A stretch of DNA of 64,000 nt from Tiliqua scincoides (GCF_035046505.1 NC_089829.1:2526001-2590000); one strand, 5' to 3'; positions 1 through 11,597 are shown, counted from the first letter of the stretch. Notes: generated from the sequence alone by a model not told the origin. Program-made: numbers and translations.

Positions 1-628
1 TCTGTAAAGGGGTGGTGTCAGCACACAGGAATTGCCAATTTGAAAGGCATCTGTTGGTTCTCTTTGAGCTACTCTGTCTCTCTCGTGTGCTGAGGTAGAA
101 GAGCTGCATGAGGTGAGGTGAAGGGGAGGCAACTAGGGGCCTGCTTGGGCAGTGTTAGCAAAAGGGCTCTTTCTCCCGAATGTGCCTGGAGAACAAGATG
201 CAGTGACAGACCAAAGTGCTGGGGAAGTCTCCGTAGAGGGAACCTGTTGGTGGGCATTCTGCAAGGGGGCCTCTCAGTTCAAGAGGCAAGACACAAGAGG
301 GGAATGAGGGCAGGATGGGAGGTTCCAACTGTGACAAGCTATGTCAAGACTGGGTTTAGATGCTTGTGGGGTGGAGGGGAGTGGCAAAGGGTGGCCACCA
401 GTCTCTTTCAGCCGGGTGAGTTCTTGCTCACTTCCCTCTCCCTGTGGCCACCCTTAGGTGGGGGGCTGTCGCAGACAGAAGCTGTGCTGGCTGGTGGCTT
501 GATGCCAATGCCCCTCTGCATGTCTAGCCCCGGGGGGGGGCACCAGGAGTGGGCCAGACACCGTGTGATGCTGCTTGGACCCAGCCCAGCTCTCATGCGG
601 TGTCCTGCTTTCTCCTTCCCCTGCACAG
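1..628 (+). other. DDI2: Probable last intron of DDI2
   Basis: The frame of the following exon happens to stay open back to position 118, but the codons before 629 show no resemblance to RSC1A1 or DDI2. A strong acceptor (pyrimidine tract then CACAG) ends at 628. I therefore read this stretch as intron. The upstream DDI2 exons lie outside the window. In-frame ATGs at about 568 and 595 would matter only if a transcript starts here or retains the intron. Confidence 0.6.
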
Positions 629-2349
629 AGAACCGTGATGAAGCAACTACCTCGCCAGAAAGGCCACCGCTGCCAACTTCCGGGAGACCAGCCTCTTTCC
701 CCGACGAGATTGAGCTGAGGACCGGCCACCCTGCCAATCAGCTACTGGGCCGCTCTGCCTCTGCTCCTTCGCTTTGCTCCCAAGCGGGCAGTCAGGCTGA
801 GCCTGTCAACAGCCAAGCTGCATGGTCTGTGGACTCGTCTCTTGAATGCCCGGAAGGGCCGCTGCTGTCACCGCCGGACATCTCTGATCATGCTGCCTGT
901 GCCACTGTTGACACTCCCCTTGCAGAGGAGCCAGAAGCCGGGGCCTCTCCTGGCCCACACCCAGCCCTGCAGAGCACCCCTGACCAGCCTGCCACTTCTG
1001 GCAGCCAGGAGCAGTTGCCTGCAGGTGACGAAGCGCCTGGGTCTCCAGTGGAAGCAGCTGGGGGGATGTTCGGCACCTGGAGCCCCACAGAAGACCTGGG
1101 AGCAGCTTTTGCTTCAGAGTCCCTGGAACCGAGCCAAAGGAGTAGCCTCTGCTCGGGCCCCCAGACCTCTGATGGGTCTGCTCAGGACCCCTTCCCGGGT
1201 GACCCAAACAGCAAGCTCACTGGCCAGAGACAGCCGTGCCTCACGGAGGCTTCTCTGTCACATTCTGAGGGAGAGCAGCCCTTTGCATTCTCTGCTGAGG
1301 GAGGAAGTGCTGGGGAGGGTGAGGGAAGATGGGCAGGATCTGTCCCCTGTGCATGCCCCAGAGGTGAGGCCTTCATGGAGGTGGAGCTTGTGGAAGAGGA
1401 GACCCTGGTCGTGGCCGATCGGCAGGAGGCCGGCCTGCCCTTGGTCAGAGCTGTGGAGTTGGACTGTTCTCGGCAGGCCCCTGCATGGGCCGCTGATCTC
1501 CTTTCTGAGAATGACCCGACGCTGCCTGGGAGCTCAACCTTTGGGGCGACCAGTGCTGCCTCTTCTGCAGTCAGCCTCTCCGCTGCATCCTCGGAAGGCC
1601 AGCTGAGCAGCCTGGCAGAAGAGCTGTGCCCCTCCCTCACGTCTGCTTTGAAAGAGCTTCATTGGCTTCTGGTTGAGAGCTGCAGGGGGGACTCCCGGGA
1701 GGAGCACAGTTGCCAGCCAGCCGGTGCTCCTGAGGAACCAGCGGCAAGCCAGGCTGCTGCTGGAGAGGAGCGGGAGTGTCCTGAGGGGGAGCGCCTCTTT
1801 TCTGACTCGGGGGGTGGTGAGGCATCCCCAGGAATGTGTCTGCTGGAGAGCCTGGGCACGCAGGGGGTGCACCGGCTGGCTGCGATGTCTGGGCAGGAGG
1901 CTGTGGGCCTGGAAGAACCTTTGGCCTTGAGGGGTCCTGCTGTCCAGAGCCCTTCAGCAGCCTCCAGCCAGCTGGAAGTCAGCGAACTCCCTGAAATCTC
2001 CTCTCCGTGTTTGTTCTCCAGCCAAGGCCCAGGCTGTAGAGTGCTGGGGCAGAACCATCTGCTCTCTGCTGGCCCCCCACAGGCTGAGGATGCTTCTCAG
2101 AGTGCTGGCAGTTCAGCCGCAGCAGGACTCAGAATGCTGAGTGTCCAGGGGCCTCCACCTGAGTTGTCGCAGCCTCCACCTGGGCCTCTGGCTCTTGGGC
2201 CTGCAGCTTTCCCTGCTGAGGACATCGATCGGATTGCAGGCTCTGGCTTCACACCGGAGGAGGCGGGCGAGGCCTTGGCGCGCGCTGGTGGCAACGCAGA
2301 CCTGGCCCTCCTCATTCTGCTGGCCAAGAACATTGTCGTTCCTAGATAA
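629..2349 (+). CDS. RSC1A1: RSC1A1-homologous terminal exon of DDI2, ending in a UBA domain
   Basis: The C-terminus closely matches human RSC1A1 (RS1, regulator of SGLT1 traffic): DIDRI..GFT at the UBA start and GGNADLALL.LLAKNIVVP at the end. An internal block CPSLTSALKELHWLLVES matches human CPSITAALKELHELLV. Near the exon start, LPTS...GRSASAP matches the human N-terminus. The middle is a long low-complexity Ser/Glu/Pro/Gly region, as in human. UBA domains bind ubiquitin. In human, RSC1A1 is an intronless frame inside the DDI2 3' exon. Here the frame runs back to an acceptor at 628 and enters in phase 1 (G|AG). No ATG occurs before 1066, downstream of the part that aligns with the human N-terminus. 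The likely product is therefore the C-terminal end of DDI2, an aspartyl-protease-like ubiquitin shuttle, rather than a free-standing protein. The stop TAA is at 2347-2349. Homology is certain; the fusion is inferred. Confidence 0.88.
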
Positions 2350-2605
2350 GCAGGGTCGCTCTCACCTGAAAGAGGTGCTCCTTCCTGCCCAGATGACAGA
2401 GCCCAGCTGTTGAGGATTGAGTGCAGACTGTTGATTTTCCGACAAAGCACCTTCTGTCTGTTTCCCTTATCAAATGTAGGCCTTTTAAACACAAAAAGAA
2501 AAAGCACCTGTTGGGATTGTATCCATACAGCAGCTTTTGATGATGATGATGATGTTGATGATTATTTCAGGCGATGTATGATGGAATAAAGAGAGTCTTT
2601 AATTA
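2350..2605 (+). other. 3' UTR of DDI2/RSC1A1 with polyadenylation signal
   Basis: Untranslated tail after the TAA stop. It contains a short GAT repeat (about 2538-2560) and a consensus AATAAA at 2585-2590. Cleavage would be expected near 2605. Longer 3' UTR forms cannot be excluded, since human DDI2 messages are long. Confidence 0.6.
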
Positions 2606-5600
2606 TACTTGGCTTTATTCATATAAATACAGGGGTGGAAAAAAGCAGCTGCGGAGCAAGATCCCACTGGGAGCTCCTGTGCCTTGTCCCCCTTGAGGCT
2701 CCTTGGAGTGGCTCCTCGACACTGCGTTTTGGGCATAGTCTGTGTCGGCTGCAGCTGGGATTTGTGTCGGTGGTGCTCCTGGTGGGTGGGCGCTTGTGCC
2801 CGTGGATCACACTGCTTCCCTCTTTAGCCAGAAGAGCCATGTGTAGCACGCCTGCAGCTCCTCAGGGTGAGGGACAGAAGCCAGGGCTGTGCCTGCCTGG
2901 GAGCATCAAGCAGGTGCAGAGGGTCTTCCTCTGGCCACATCCCCTGCGCTCTCAGGGCCTGGGAGCCCCCAGATCCCAACCTTTGGAGTTTGCAGCAGAG
3001 TAGAGGTGCAGACTGAGCTTGGCAGCCCATCTTGTTCCCAGTCAGCCAGGTTAGCAATGTGGCAACTAGGAGCAGGAGCAGCCACTGCCTTTTAGGACCT
3101 GAACTCTCCCTAGGAGAGGGTGAGGCATTTCCAAACCCACACCTCTTCCCTTGGGCGTTTGCATGTGAAAAAAGTGTGTTTCACGCATGTGTTTGCTGAA
3201 GGTTGACTGGGGCAGGGCTGAAATTCTGGTGCTCCTGTATCTGCCTGGCCAACTCTGACAATATCCCTGTGTTCAGTGCTGCCATGGATGATTTCTTGCA
3301 CCTGATGGATTTGTCTGCAATTTTTTCCTCCCAGAGAGGAAAGCCAGCCTGTGAGCCAGAGGTACAGCAGGCCTCCCATTGGGAAAGGGCCTGGATCAGC
3401 TGGGATCAGGTTTCTGCAGAAAGGGCTTGTGGGGGAGACCTTGGTTGGTCCTGTTTGCTTGGCTTGCTATGTCCACTGGTGGCTTGGTTCGACAGAACTT
3501 TGAACGGGCTGGTTTTGTGTACTTCAAAAGATGCAGGGTCAGTCTGGCCACTCTGCAGCATGGTTGCTTGGTCCGTGTCTCGATTCTTTTTGCACACTGC
3601 ACTGAGATCCAACCCCACCTCCCAGAGGGGAACTTAGAGCATCAGAGTAGCAGCTGCTGGTGGAGCGTGGAGGAGCCAGGTATGGAGCATGCATCAAAGA
3701 GTGTTCGCCAGGGGACGAGGCTACTGGCGTGGTGGGGGCACAGCCTCTGGACCAGGTATGGCAACCTTACCTTGGGAGAATGGAAGGGAGATGTTCTTCA
3801 GGCAAAGGGAGGGCTTGGAGGGGCCTTCCCCTTCGAGAGAGAGCACCAGTCCTTTGGAGGTCCGTTGTCGGCAGTGGGGCGTTTCACTTTTCTGCCACCC
3901 TTCCTTCCCCTTCCGAGGGGCTCAGCTTGGCCCACCTGAATGGCTGCTGGTGCCTGTCCTTGCAGGGGACGTCCCTTTGTAGCCTCTGGGAGGGGGGTGT
4001 ACAGATTAACCTGGGTCCCCTAAAGGGCAGGGGCCTCCTTGAACTCTTACTCTTCCAAAGATACCTTCCCACTCTCGCCCGAGTGTTTGCCTTATACCCA
4101 GCAGGAAGAACAGAGGACACCGGTGGGCTGAATAGAGAAGACCTGCTGGTCTCGCTGCCCCTGCAGTCGGTCTTCAGCAGCTCGAAGAGCGTCCCTGTTT
4201 CAGGCATGCAGAATCTTCGCATCGTTCCTCAGGACGTTTGGATTTGAGGCATGAATACAATCCGGAGTGTTTCTTCTGCAGGCAGTGACTGGCAGCCCCC
4301 GCAATGGTTTTCCTTGTGCGGTTGTTAATGCCAAACAAGGGGAAATCAGTGGTGCCCTGACAATCAGCCTACCTGCCTCACTGATGGGTCCTCCTCCACT
4401 CCCTAGTGGCTTGTGCTACACATGGTTCCTGCTCCTGGCAAGCTTCTTGTCTGGGCAGTGGCCTTCTTGGAGCTGATGTGGAGAAAAGTATGAGGCGGGC
4501 ATGGCCCAACCAGGAGGCCCACTGACTGTGGCCTGGCTCTCCAGTGCCTCTCCCAGGTCTTGGACCTGGAGATGCTGCCAGGGGGATCTGCTGGGCTCCC
4601 AAATACCTTCTGGGACAGATGCTGGGGGCAGAATCCAGATGGCTGGGCTACACAGCTACGCACACAGCTGCACCCCCTGCCCCGCTCTCTGCTTCTGCAT
4701 CAATCTCCCTGCCTGGAGCAGCAACACTCTCAGAGCAAGGCTGGGGCCGCCTCCTGTCTCTCCCAGTCTGAAAAATTCCAACAAATCCCCAGAGCCTGTG
4801 ATTGAAATGTGTACCTGAACTTTTGTGTTCAGACAGTGACCCCAGGGCTGAGTGTCTGGACTGGTGAAAAGCCGAGCAGGGTCTCTGTCGGAGGGCCGCA
4901 TCTGCCTCTCTGTCATGGGTGGGCACCAGACCCCCCCCCCCCCAGCCCTCTTGCTGAAGTGCAGCGGCTCCTGAGGGTCAACCTGGAGTTTCACCTGTGA
5001 GCCATTCTGCGACTTTGGCTCTCTCCAGCAGGGGGCCCTCGGGCTGGTCCTGCTCAGAAGTTCAGCAGAGAACAGAACATTCACTGGCAGGGGCTTGCAG
5101 AGGGAGCGCCCCTCCTGGGGTTTTTTTTACCATCTCTATCCCACATAACTTCCTATGTGAAAATAAATGGGGGGAGGGGGCTGTGTGCTGGACCTTTGGC
5201 TCTTTCTCCATTCTTCCTATTGCGAATCATAGCCAGGTATGGAGGAACAGAGAGAGGCGCTATGAGGACATGCCTGAGCCCGAGAAACATGCGGGCGATT
5301 CCACATTGCTCTGCCATGTGCTGTTTGGACCAAACTGAGAGGGCGACGCTGGCCACTTTGGAAGTGGGCCCATTGGCAATATTGTGAGGGAGCCCTGCTG
5401 TCCCACCCCTCCCTGTGACCTGGCAAAGGGTTCTGGGCTTCACCTCTCAGGTGACAAAACGTCTCTCTTGCAGCACCAGCTTCTCTGGGGCAAGGAGTGC
5501 AACTTTCTTTGATTTGCTGCTCTCTCAGGGACCCATGAGCCCTGCTGCCTCAGCACCTGCCAGCCAACTGGAGCTGCTTCCAAAGTCACTTTTTACAGAA

Positions 5601-6564
5601 GTGTCTTAAGATGCCCACTGCATCAGGCCTGTCTGGGTAACATGATGCTTAAGGGTGAAGAGACTACTGGGTGTAGCATTCTGCTTTGATGACTTGCACC
5701 AGCTGCCTTTGGCCTGCGATTGGCTCAGTGGGCTGTGGGTCTTCACTGGGGCCCATGGGGTTTGGCGAGGAGCAGCAACACACCAGCTCCCAGTCACGAG
5801 GAAGCCCAGAGAGGAGTGCTTGGCGCTTTGTGGCTGATTTCAGGGTGCCTGGAGAGTATCCAGCATTTTCCAGAAGTCCCTTCACGGAGGACATTGGGGC
5901 AAAGCTGGTGATTTGGATCTTAAGCTGACGTATCCTTCTGCGGGCCTAAAAAAAGTGTCGTGTGTTGGTGAGCATGTTTGCCACCCTGAGTGGCAAATAG
6001 GATCAGTGCCCTACCCCCTTTGTTTCTCCCCATCCCCAGAGGCCTCTTTTCTTGGACTTTTCTTCACCCCATCTTTAGAAATTCCATCTGTTCTAGTCCA
6101 TACAGTATATAATTTTAGAAAATGGGCACCCCATCACGACTCTGTTCCTGTCGGAGGTTAAAAGGAACTTAGAATGGTGGAATTGGGAGAGCCTGACAAT
6201 GGGAGAGATGTTATCAGTGCTTCCCTGCCAAACACACACTTGGCAAAAGTCACCTTGAACGGTTGAAGAAGGAAGACCTGCAGGTCTGGGAAAGGGGTGG
6301 GGTGTGGGGTGTGTCTTTGCTCAGCGGCAGTCAAGCCAGGCTTCCTTTCTGCTTGAGAAACAAATGTTCCAGTTTGTGAGGAGAGGTTCTCTGCCTGTGG
6401 GGACTCCCAGTGGGGAAAATGACCACCTCCCAGTGGTTTGGATGCAAACCTGCATGACTACTCTCTGCCCACAGGGTTTGCGCAGAGAGACTGTGTTTGG
6501 AATCCAGCTTGGGAACCTAGTTAAGAGACACACCTGCACAGAACTTCTGGTTCTGCTGGACTGG
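2606..6564. other. Non-coding spacer, nothing recognised
   Basis: About 4 kb of moderately GC-rich sequence. Open frames are short and overlap in several frames, and none shows a domain or a plausible exon. It may include a longer DDI2 3' UTR. I see no clear mobile element. Confidence 0.5.
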
Positions 6565-6591
6565 GGTGTGTGTGTGTGTGTGTGTGTGTGT
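6565..6591. repeat. (GT)n microsatellite
   Basis: Uninterrupted GT dinucleotides, about 13 units. They create a spurious alternating Cys-Val run in one frame. Confidence 0.95.
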
Positions 6592-7019
6592 TCACTGCGT
6601 CCTGGGTGGAGAAAGCCAAGGGGCATTGTGGTTGGGTTGGGAACCTGCTTGGAGACAGTGTTTTTGGCCCTTAAAAATTTTCCTGGTTCTTAATGCATCC
6701 CCTTCTGCTGCCATTGTAAGTTCAAGCACAGTCTGCTGAAGTGCAGGCCTTTGAGCTCAGCATATTTTGCAAGAAAATTGTGGAAGGCCTCTCAGGAGTC
6801 CCCGGGCCACACAGGGTCTTTGTTGCTTCCATGTCCTTTGTCCCTTTCTGTGCTTCAGGATACTTGGTCGAGGTTATCTTTGCTGCTGCTACCCTGTGAC
6901 CTGTAGCACAGGGGGGCACGGGGGGGGAGGAGGGTGATTCTTCTGTTCAGGTTTTGAGGTTTTCCTTCTTGCTTTAGTGGCCCACCATCCTTTGTTTCAT
7001 CTTTCATCCATTTCAGAGT

Positions 7020-7130
7020 AGAATTTTAAGTGTAAACATATTTTAAAGCATAAATAATAATTATATATAATAATATAATATGTTATAATAATTATATAAC
7101 AATATAATATGTTTAATATGCTTTACTAAA
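7020..7130. repeat. AT-rich low-complexity tract
   Basis: Degenerate TAATATAA-type repeats, over 80 percent A+T. From here to about 13 kb the DNA is clearly more AT-rich than the DDI2 flank. Confidence 0.8.
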
Positions 7131-7369
7131 GAACCTTTTATTGTAACAACAGTCTGGTGAGTTTTCTTGAGCTGGAAAGAGGGGATGAGAGGCTGGAGGC
7201 CAGCTCCTGAGTCCAGGGTTGTGTCTAATGGGGGCCAGGGGGCCAATGTGCTGAGTTCGGCCAGCTCCGGGAGTGCCTTTTGCAGCAGCCTGAAGCTGCC
7301 CTGCTGCTGAGTCCAGACCGTTGGTTGCCTTGCCTTGGCTGTGACCGGTGGCAGCTATCTTGGCTTTTC

Positions 7370-8123
7370 TTTTTTTAAAACCTTTTAATTTCATTTATTT
7401 ATAATAATGTTCCCGAATGAACACACACACGGTTCTTTGGATTTTTGGAGAGGCAAACAAACAGGCGACAGGAGAATTCAAAGGACTTCTAACGTTTTAC
7501 TCGTTTGCAAATGGGGCCTTCCACAAACACACACACGTGGAGAGACCGTGAACAATTACAATGATGCTGGTTTTATAGGATAGACTAGGTAGGGGAGGGG
7601 GGACAAAAGAGCACACAAAGAGAGCAAAACACATCCATGGCAAGCATGGGAAAAATAACAGACCAACAGTCCCACAAACATTTGGCTTGGTTATCAGATC
7701 AACATCTTGATCCTCAGGATGTTCAGGAGGGCAATTCGATCCGCATCGGCAATTTGTTTACAGATATATCCATTACAAAGGATCTGGTACTCTATGCATC
7801 CCTTTTATTTGTTTATGGCTCTTATTTATGACTTTCTGTTTACCCTTGTGAGCATACCACAGTTAGCCTGTTCTCTAAGAGGGATTTTTAGATGCTGGCT
7901 TTTGGTCAGAGAAGAGCCTTATGGGTGAAGTGGGCATCTTGGGATATTTCTATATTGTGAGCTCAGCATATTGTTATCAATAATAAAAGAAAAAGGAAAA
8001 AAAAGACAGTAAAAAAGAAAAAAATAACTGCAGATACAAAAAAAATTCTAAATAAAATTTTATTTTATTTATCTAATAAAAAATTAGAATACTGCTAATG
8101 GTGTAGCGGGGTGAAGTTGAGTG
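7370..8123. other. AT- and A-rich spacer before the hAT element
   Basis: No gene recognised. It holds short CA runs and, at 7980-8095, a purine/A-rich tract followed by TTTTATTTTATTTAT. It could be degraded transposon DNA, but I cannot assign a family. Confidence 0.4.
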
Positions 8124-8131
8124 CTCTAAAT

Positions 8132-9469
8132 CAGTGTTTCTCAAACTATGGGTCAGGACCCACTAGGTGGGTCACGAGCCAATTTCAGCTGGGTTCCCAT
8201 TCATTTCAATGTGTATTTTATTTTTAGCACATTAGACTAGATGTGCCATGGTATGTAGCTACATTTACATACATTTACATACCATGGTATGTAACTGCAT
8301 TTTTTCAAATTGCTACTTTGAACAGGCTTGTACATGCTTTTAACCAGTATAGTCAATGGGGCTTACTCCCGGGTATGTGTGGAGAGGGTTGCAGCCTTTG
8401 GGATGTTTGGAGAATTACTTTTAAACAGATCAGCAATTGCTTGGGCAGGTTAGGAGGGTTCTTTATTTTAAATAAATTTTCAAATTTATATGTATTGGCA
8501 ACCTTCAGTCTCGAAAGACTATGGTATCGCGCTCTGAAAGGTGGTTCTGGCACAGCGTCTAGTGTGGCTGAAAAGGCCAATCCGGGAGTGACAATCCCTT
8601 CCACACCGGGAGCAAGTGCAGTCTGTCCCTGGTCTGTCTCCCTGGCTATGGGCCTTCCTTCTTTGCCTCTTAGCCTCAGACTGTTGGCAAAGTGTCTCTT
8701 CAAACTGGGAAAGGCCATGCTGCACAGCCTGCCTCCAAGCGGGCCGCTCAGAGGCCAGGGTTTCCCACTTGTTGAGGTCCAGTCCTAAGGCCTTCAGATC
8801 CCTCTTGCAGATGTCCTTGTATCGCAGCTGTGGTCTACCTGTAGGGCGCTTTCCTTGCACGAGTTCTCCATAGAGGAGATCCTTTGGGATCCGGCCATCA
8901 TCCATTCTCACGACATGACCAAGCCAACGCAGGCGTCTCTGTTTCAGCAGTGAATACATGCTAGGGATTCCAGCACGTTCCAGGACTGTGTTGTTTGGAA
9001 CTTTGTCCTGCCAGGTGATGCCGAGAATGCCATGCCTTGCCCTTCATGTCCTTGTGGAAAGATCTGATGATGCTGAGGAGCCTGGGTGGACATCCAATCT
9101 TGGGGAGAATCTTGAAGAGGCCGTCTCTGCTGACCAGGTCGAAAGCCTTTGTGAGATCTATGAAGGCTATAAAGAGTGGCTGTCGTTGTTCCCTGCATTT
9201 CTCCTGCAGTTGTCTAAGGGAGAATACCATATCAGTGGTGGACCTGTTGGCTCGGAATCCACACTGCGATTCTGGATAGATTCTGGATATATAAATTTAT
9301 ATAGTAAATTTTTAATTGATTTAATTTGATTTTGTCATATGGGCATGTTAAAAATTTTCCTCCGTGATGGAAATTTTCACTTCTGGTCATGAGATCACTT
9401 CCGGGTAATGACATCACTTCTGATGGGTCCCAATAGATTACCCAATGCTTAAAAGTTTGAGAACCACTA
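8132..9469 (+). mobile_element. hAT (Charlie-like) non-autonomous DNA transposon, interrupted by a LINE
   Basis: The left end CAGTGTTTCTCAAACTATGG and the right end AGTTTGAGAACCACTA form imperfect terminal inverted repeats of the Charlie type (CAGNGGTTCTCAAA). Flanks CTCTAAAT (8124-8131) and TTCTAAGT (9470-9477) agree at 6 of 8 bases and fit the hAT target preference NTCTAGAN. Without the inserted LINE the element is about 530 bp and has no transposase frame. Internal sequence near 8340-8400 resembles the common squamate 'GGCTTACTCCC...GGTTGCAGCC' motif. Confidence 0.8.
8492..9292 (-). mobile_element. LINE copy A: internally deleted non-LTR retrotransposon nested in the hAT
   Basis: Read on the minus strand, it encodes reverse-transcriptase fragment IAFIDLTKAFDLVSRDGLF, then jumps directly to the C-terminal region (LLKQRRLRWLGHVVRMDD ... 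CTCSRCGRDCHSRIGL) and the 3' end GACTGAAGGTTGCCAATA. Roughly 690 bases of RT core present in copy B are absent at about 9028-9040, where the frame also shifts. The 10-bp direct repeat AAATTTATAT flanks it at 8482-8491 and 9293-9302, so this is a genuine target-primed insertion into the hAT. Same family as copies B and C. Clade is not certain; the I/Ingi-like or CR1/L2 groups are candidates. Confidence 0.85.
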
Positions 9470-9477
9470 TTCTAAGT

Positions 9478-9856
9478 ACTTATTGTTTATAAGTACATAA
9501 ACTGGAGATACCTATTATATCTCCAACAGCCCCTCATATCTACTTGTTATAAATTTTCAATTTCACACTATTATTCCAGATTAATGTTCTCTGTTCCTTT
9601 CAATCTAATCTTCTTTTTAAAAATATTTTTATTTATTTAGAACAAAGCAAAAAAAATCAAAAAATAAAAGCACATTCTTAAATTACAGCAATAGTGAAGT
9701 CCCAAATTATAATTACTTATTTCTTATATTTCCAATTATTCTCTGACAGCCAATCTTAATTCCATTATTATCTTCCTTATCTGTCTATGTTAAATCTGCA
9801 CAAAATATCTCTATCCCTTACCTGATCTTATTTACTTTCCCCTCTCATCTCAGAGC
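9478..9856. other. AT-rich spacer
   Basis: No gene or clear repeat family. Contains ATTTTTATTTATTTAG and A-rich runs that could be the tail of a degraded LINE. Confidence 0.35.
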
Positions 9857-10045
9857 CCAATCCTGGGCTCTGTGCCGTGACTCCGTGCTGCTGCGGACTC
9901 CGTGACTCCGTGCCGTGACCGCGCCTCGCTGCCGGGCTCCTGCCCATGCTAGCCCAGCGATCTCATGGACCGCCAAGCCGCGGCACGGTAAGCAGGGGCG
10001 GGGAGGAGGAGTTCCGGGGAGGGGGGGCTAATTAATTCCACCCTT
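9857..10045. other. Isolated GC-rich island inside AT-rich DNA
   Basis: A 190-bp GC-rich block with several CpGs. It starts with the perfect 6-bp stem GAGCCC...GGGCTC and a short degenerate tandem array of GTGCCGTGACTCC-like units (about 9880-9925). The sequence on both sides is strongly AT-rich, so it looks inserted. No family recognised. Confidence 0.45.
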
Positions 10046-10313
10046 TTTATCAGTTAACTTCTTCTTAGTCCATTATTATATCCCTCGTAACCCTTCCCAT
10101 TTACCCTATAGATGCTCTACTAATTTCTCTCTTCTTGGTGTACTGTGAGATGAGAAAAGATTGAAAAACATATCTGAAAAATTTTTAAGATCATAAACTC
10201 TCTAGAACTAAACAAATACACCTAATATCTACATTTTATATAATTCCAGATACATCTAACATAGGTCATAATATTCTTCCACTTAGTCTTCATTAGTCTT
10301 CCACTTAGTCTTC

Positions 10314-11589
10314 CCAGGCTCCTCAGCATCATCAGATCTTTCCACAAGGACATGAAGGGCACTGTTGTCTTCGATGGCTCCACATCAGACCCCTTTTACA
10401 TTCGAAGTGGTGTGAAGCAGGGCTGTGTTCTTGCACCAACCTTGTTTGGGATTTTCTTCGCTGTCCTGCTGAAGCAGGCCTTTGGAACTGCAACAGAAGG
10501 CATCTATCTCCGGACCAGATCTGACGGAAAGCTCTTCAACCTCTCCAGACTGAGAGCAAAGTCCAAAGTCCAGCTGAAATGTCTGCGTGACTTCCTCTTT
10601 GCCGACGATGCAGCTGTCACTGCCCACTCTGCCAAAGATCTCCAGAAGCTCATGGATCGTTTTAGCAAGGCCTGCCAAGATTTTGGACTGACGATCAGCT
10701 TAAAGAAAACACAGGTCATGGTTCAGGATGTGGACTCACCTCCCAGCATTACAATCTCTGCGCGTGAACTGGAGGTTGTCCATGACTTTGTGTACCTTGG
10801 TTCAACTATCTCCGACACTCTTTCTCTCGATACCGAGCTAAACAAACGCATCGGTAAAGCAGCTACCACGTTTTCCAGACTCACAAAGAGAGTCTGGTCC
10901 AACAAGAAGCTGACGGAACATACCAAGATCCAGGTCTACAGAGCTTGCGTCCTGAGTACACTTCTGTACTGCAGCGAGTCATGGACTCTTCGCTCACAAC
11001 AGGAGAGGAAACTGAGCGCTTTCCACATGCGCTGCCTCCGACGCATCCTCGGCATCACCTGGCAGGACAAAGTTCCAAACAACACAGTCCTGGAACGTGC
11101 TGGAATCCCTAGCATGTATGCACTTCTGAAACAGAGACGCCTGCGTTGGCTCAGTCATGTTGTGAGAATGGATGATGGCCGGATCCCAAAGGATCTCCTC
11201 TATGGAGAACTCGTGCAAGGAAAGCGCCCTACAGGTAGACCACAGCTGCGATACAAGGACATCTGCAAGAGGGATCTGAAGGCCTTAGGAATGGACCTCA
11301 ACAAGTGGGAAACCCTGGCCTCTGAGCGGCCTGCTTGGAGGCAGGCTGTGCAGCATGGCCTTTCCCAGTTTCAAGAGGCACTTGGCCAACAGTCTGAGGC
11401 AAAGAGGCAAAGAAGGAAGGCCCATAGCCAGGGAGACAGACCAGGGACAGGCTGCACTTGCTCCTGGTGTGGAAGGGATTGTCACTCCCGGATTGGCCTT
11501 TTCAGCCACACTAGACGCTGTGCCAGAACCACCTTTCAGAGCGCGATAGACTTTCAGAGAGTCTTTCGAGACTGAAGGTTGCCAATATA
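10314..11589 (+). mobile_element. LINE copy B: 5'-truncated non-LTR retrotransposon with a 407-codon open frame
   Basis: The open frame 10352-11575 continues the RT fingers/palm: SGVKQGCVLAPTLFGIFFA, the catalytic FADD box (FADDAAVTAHS), LTISLKKTQVM and VYLGSTI. It then has a C-terminal domain with GKRPTGRPQLRYKDICKRDL and a CX2CX12HX3C zinc finger. The endonuclease and N-terminal RT are missing through 5' truncation. The 3' end GAAGGTTGCCAATA is the same as in copies A and C. TAGTCTTC at 10306-10313 and 11590-11597 is the probable target-site duplication, though the left flank repeats that motif three times. The intact frame and high similarity to A and C point to recent activity. Confidence 0.85.
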
Positions 11590-11597
11590 TAGTCTTC

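Noticed and set aside
118-628. Upstream extension of the RSC1A1 frame to an ATG at 118
   Set aside because: No similarity to RSC1A1 or DDI2, and a strong splice acceptor lies at 628. Read as intron that happens to be open.
629-2349. RSC1A1 as an intronless retrogene
   Set aside because: It follows a splice acceptor and sits at the DDI2 end in conserved synteny. No poly(A) tract or target duplication surrounds it.
6304-6693. 129-codon frame with CVCVCVC run
   Set aside because: The run is translated GT microsatellite and the rest has no homology.
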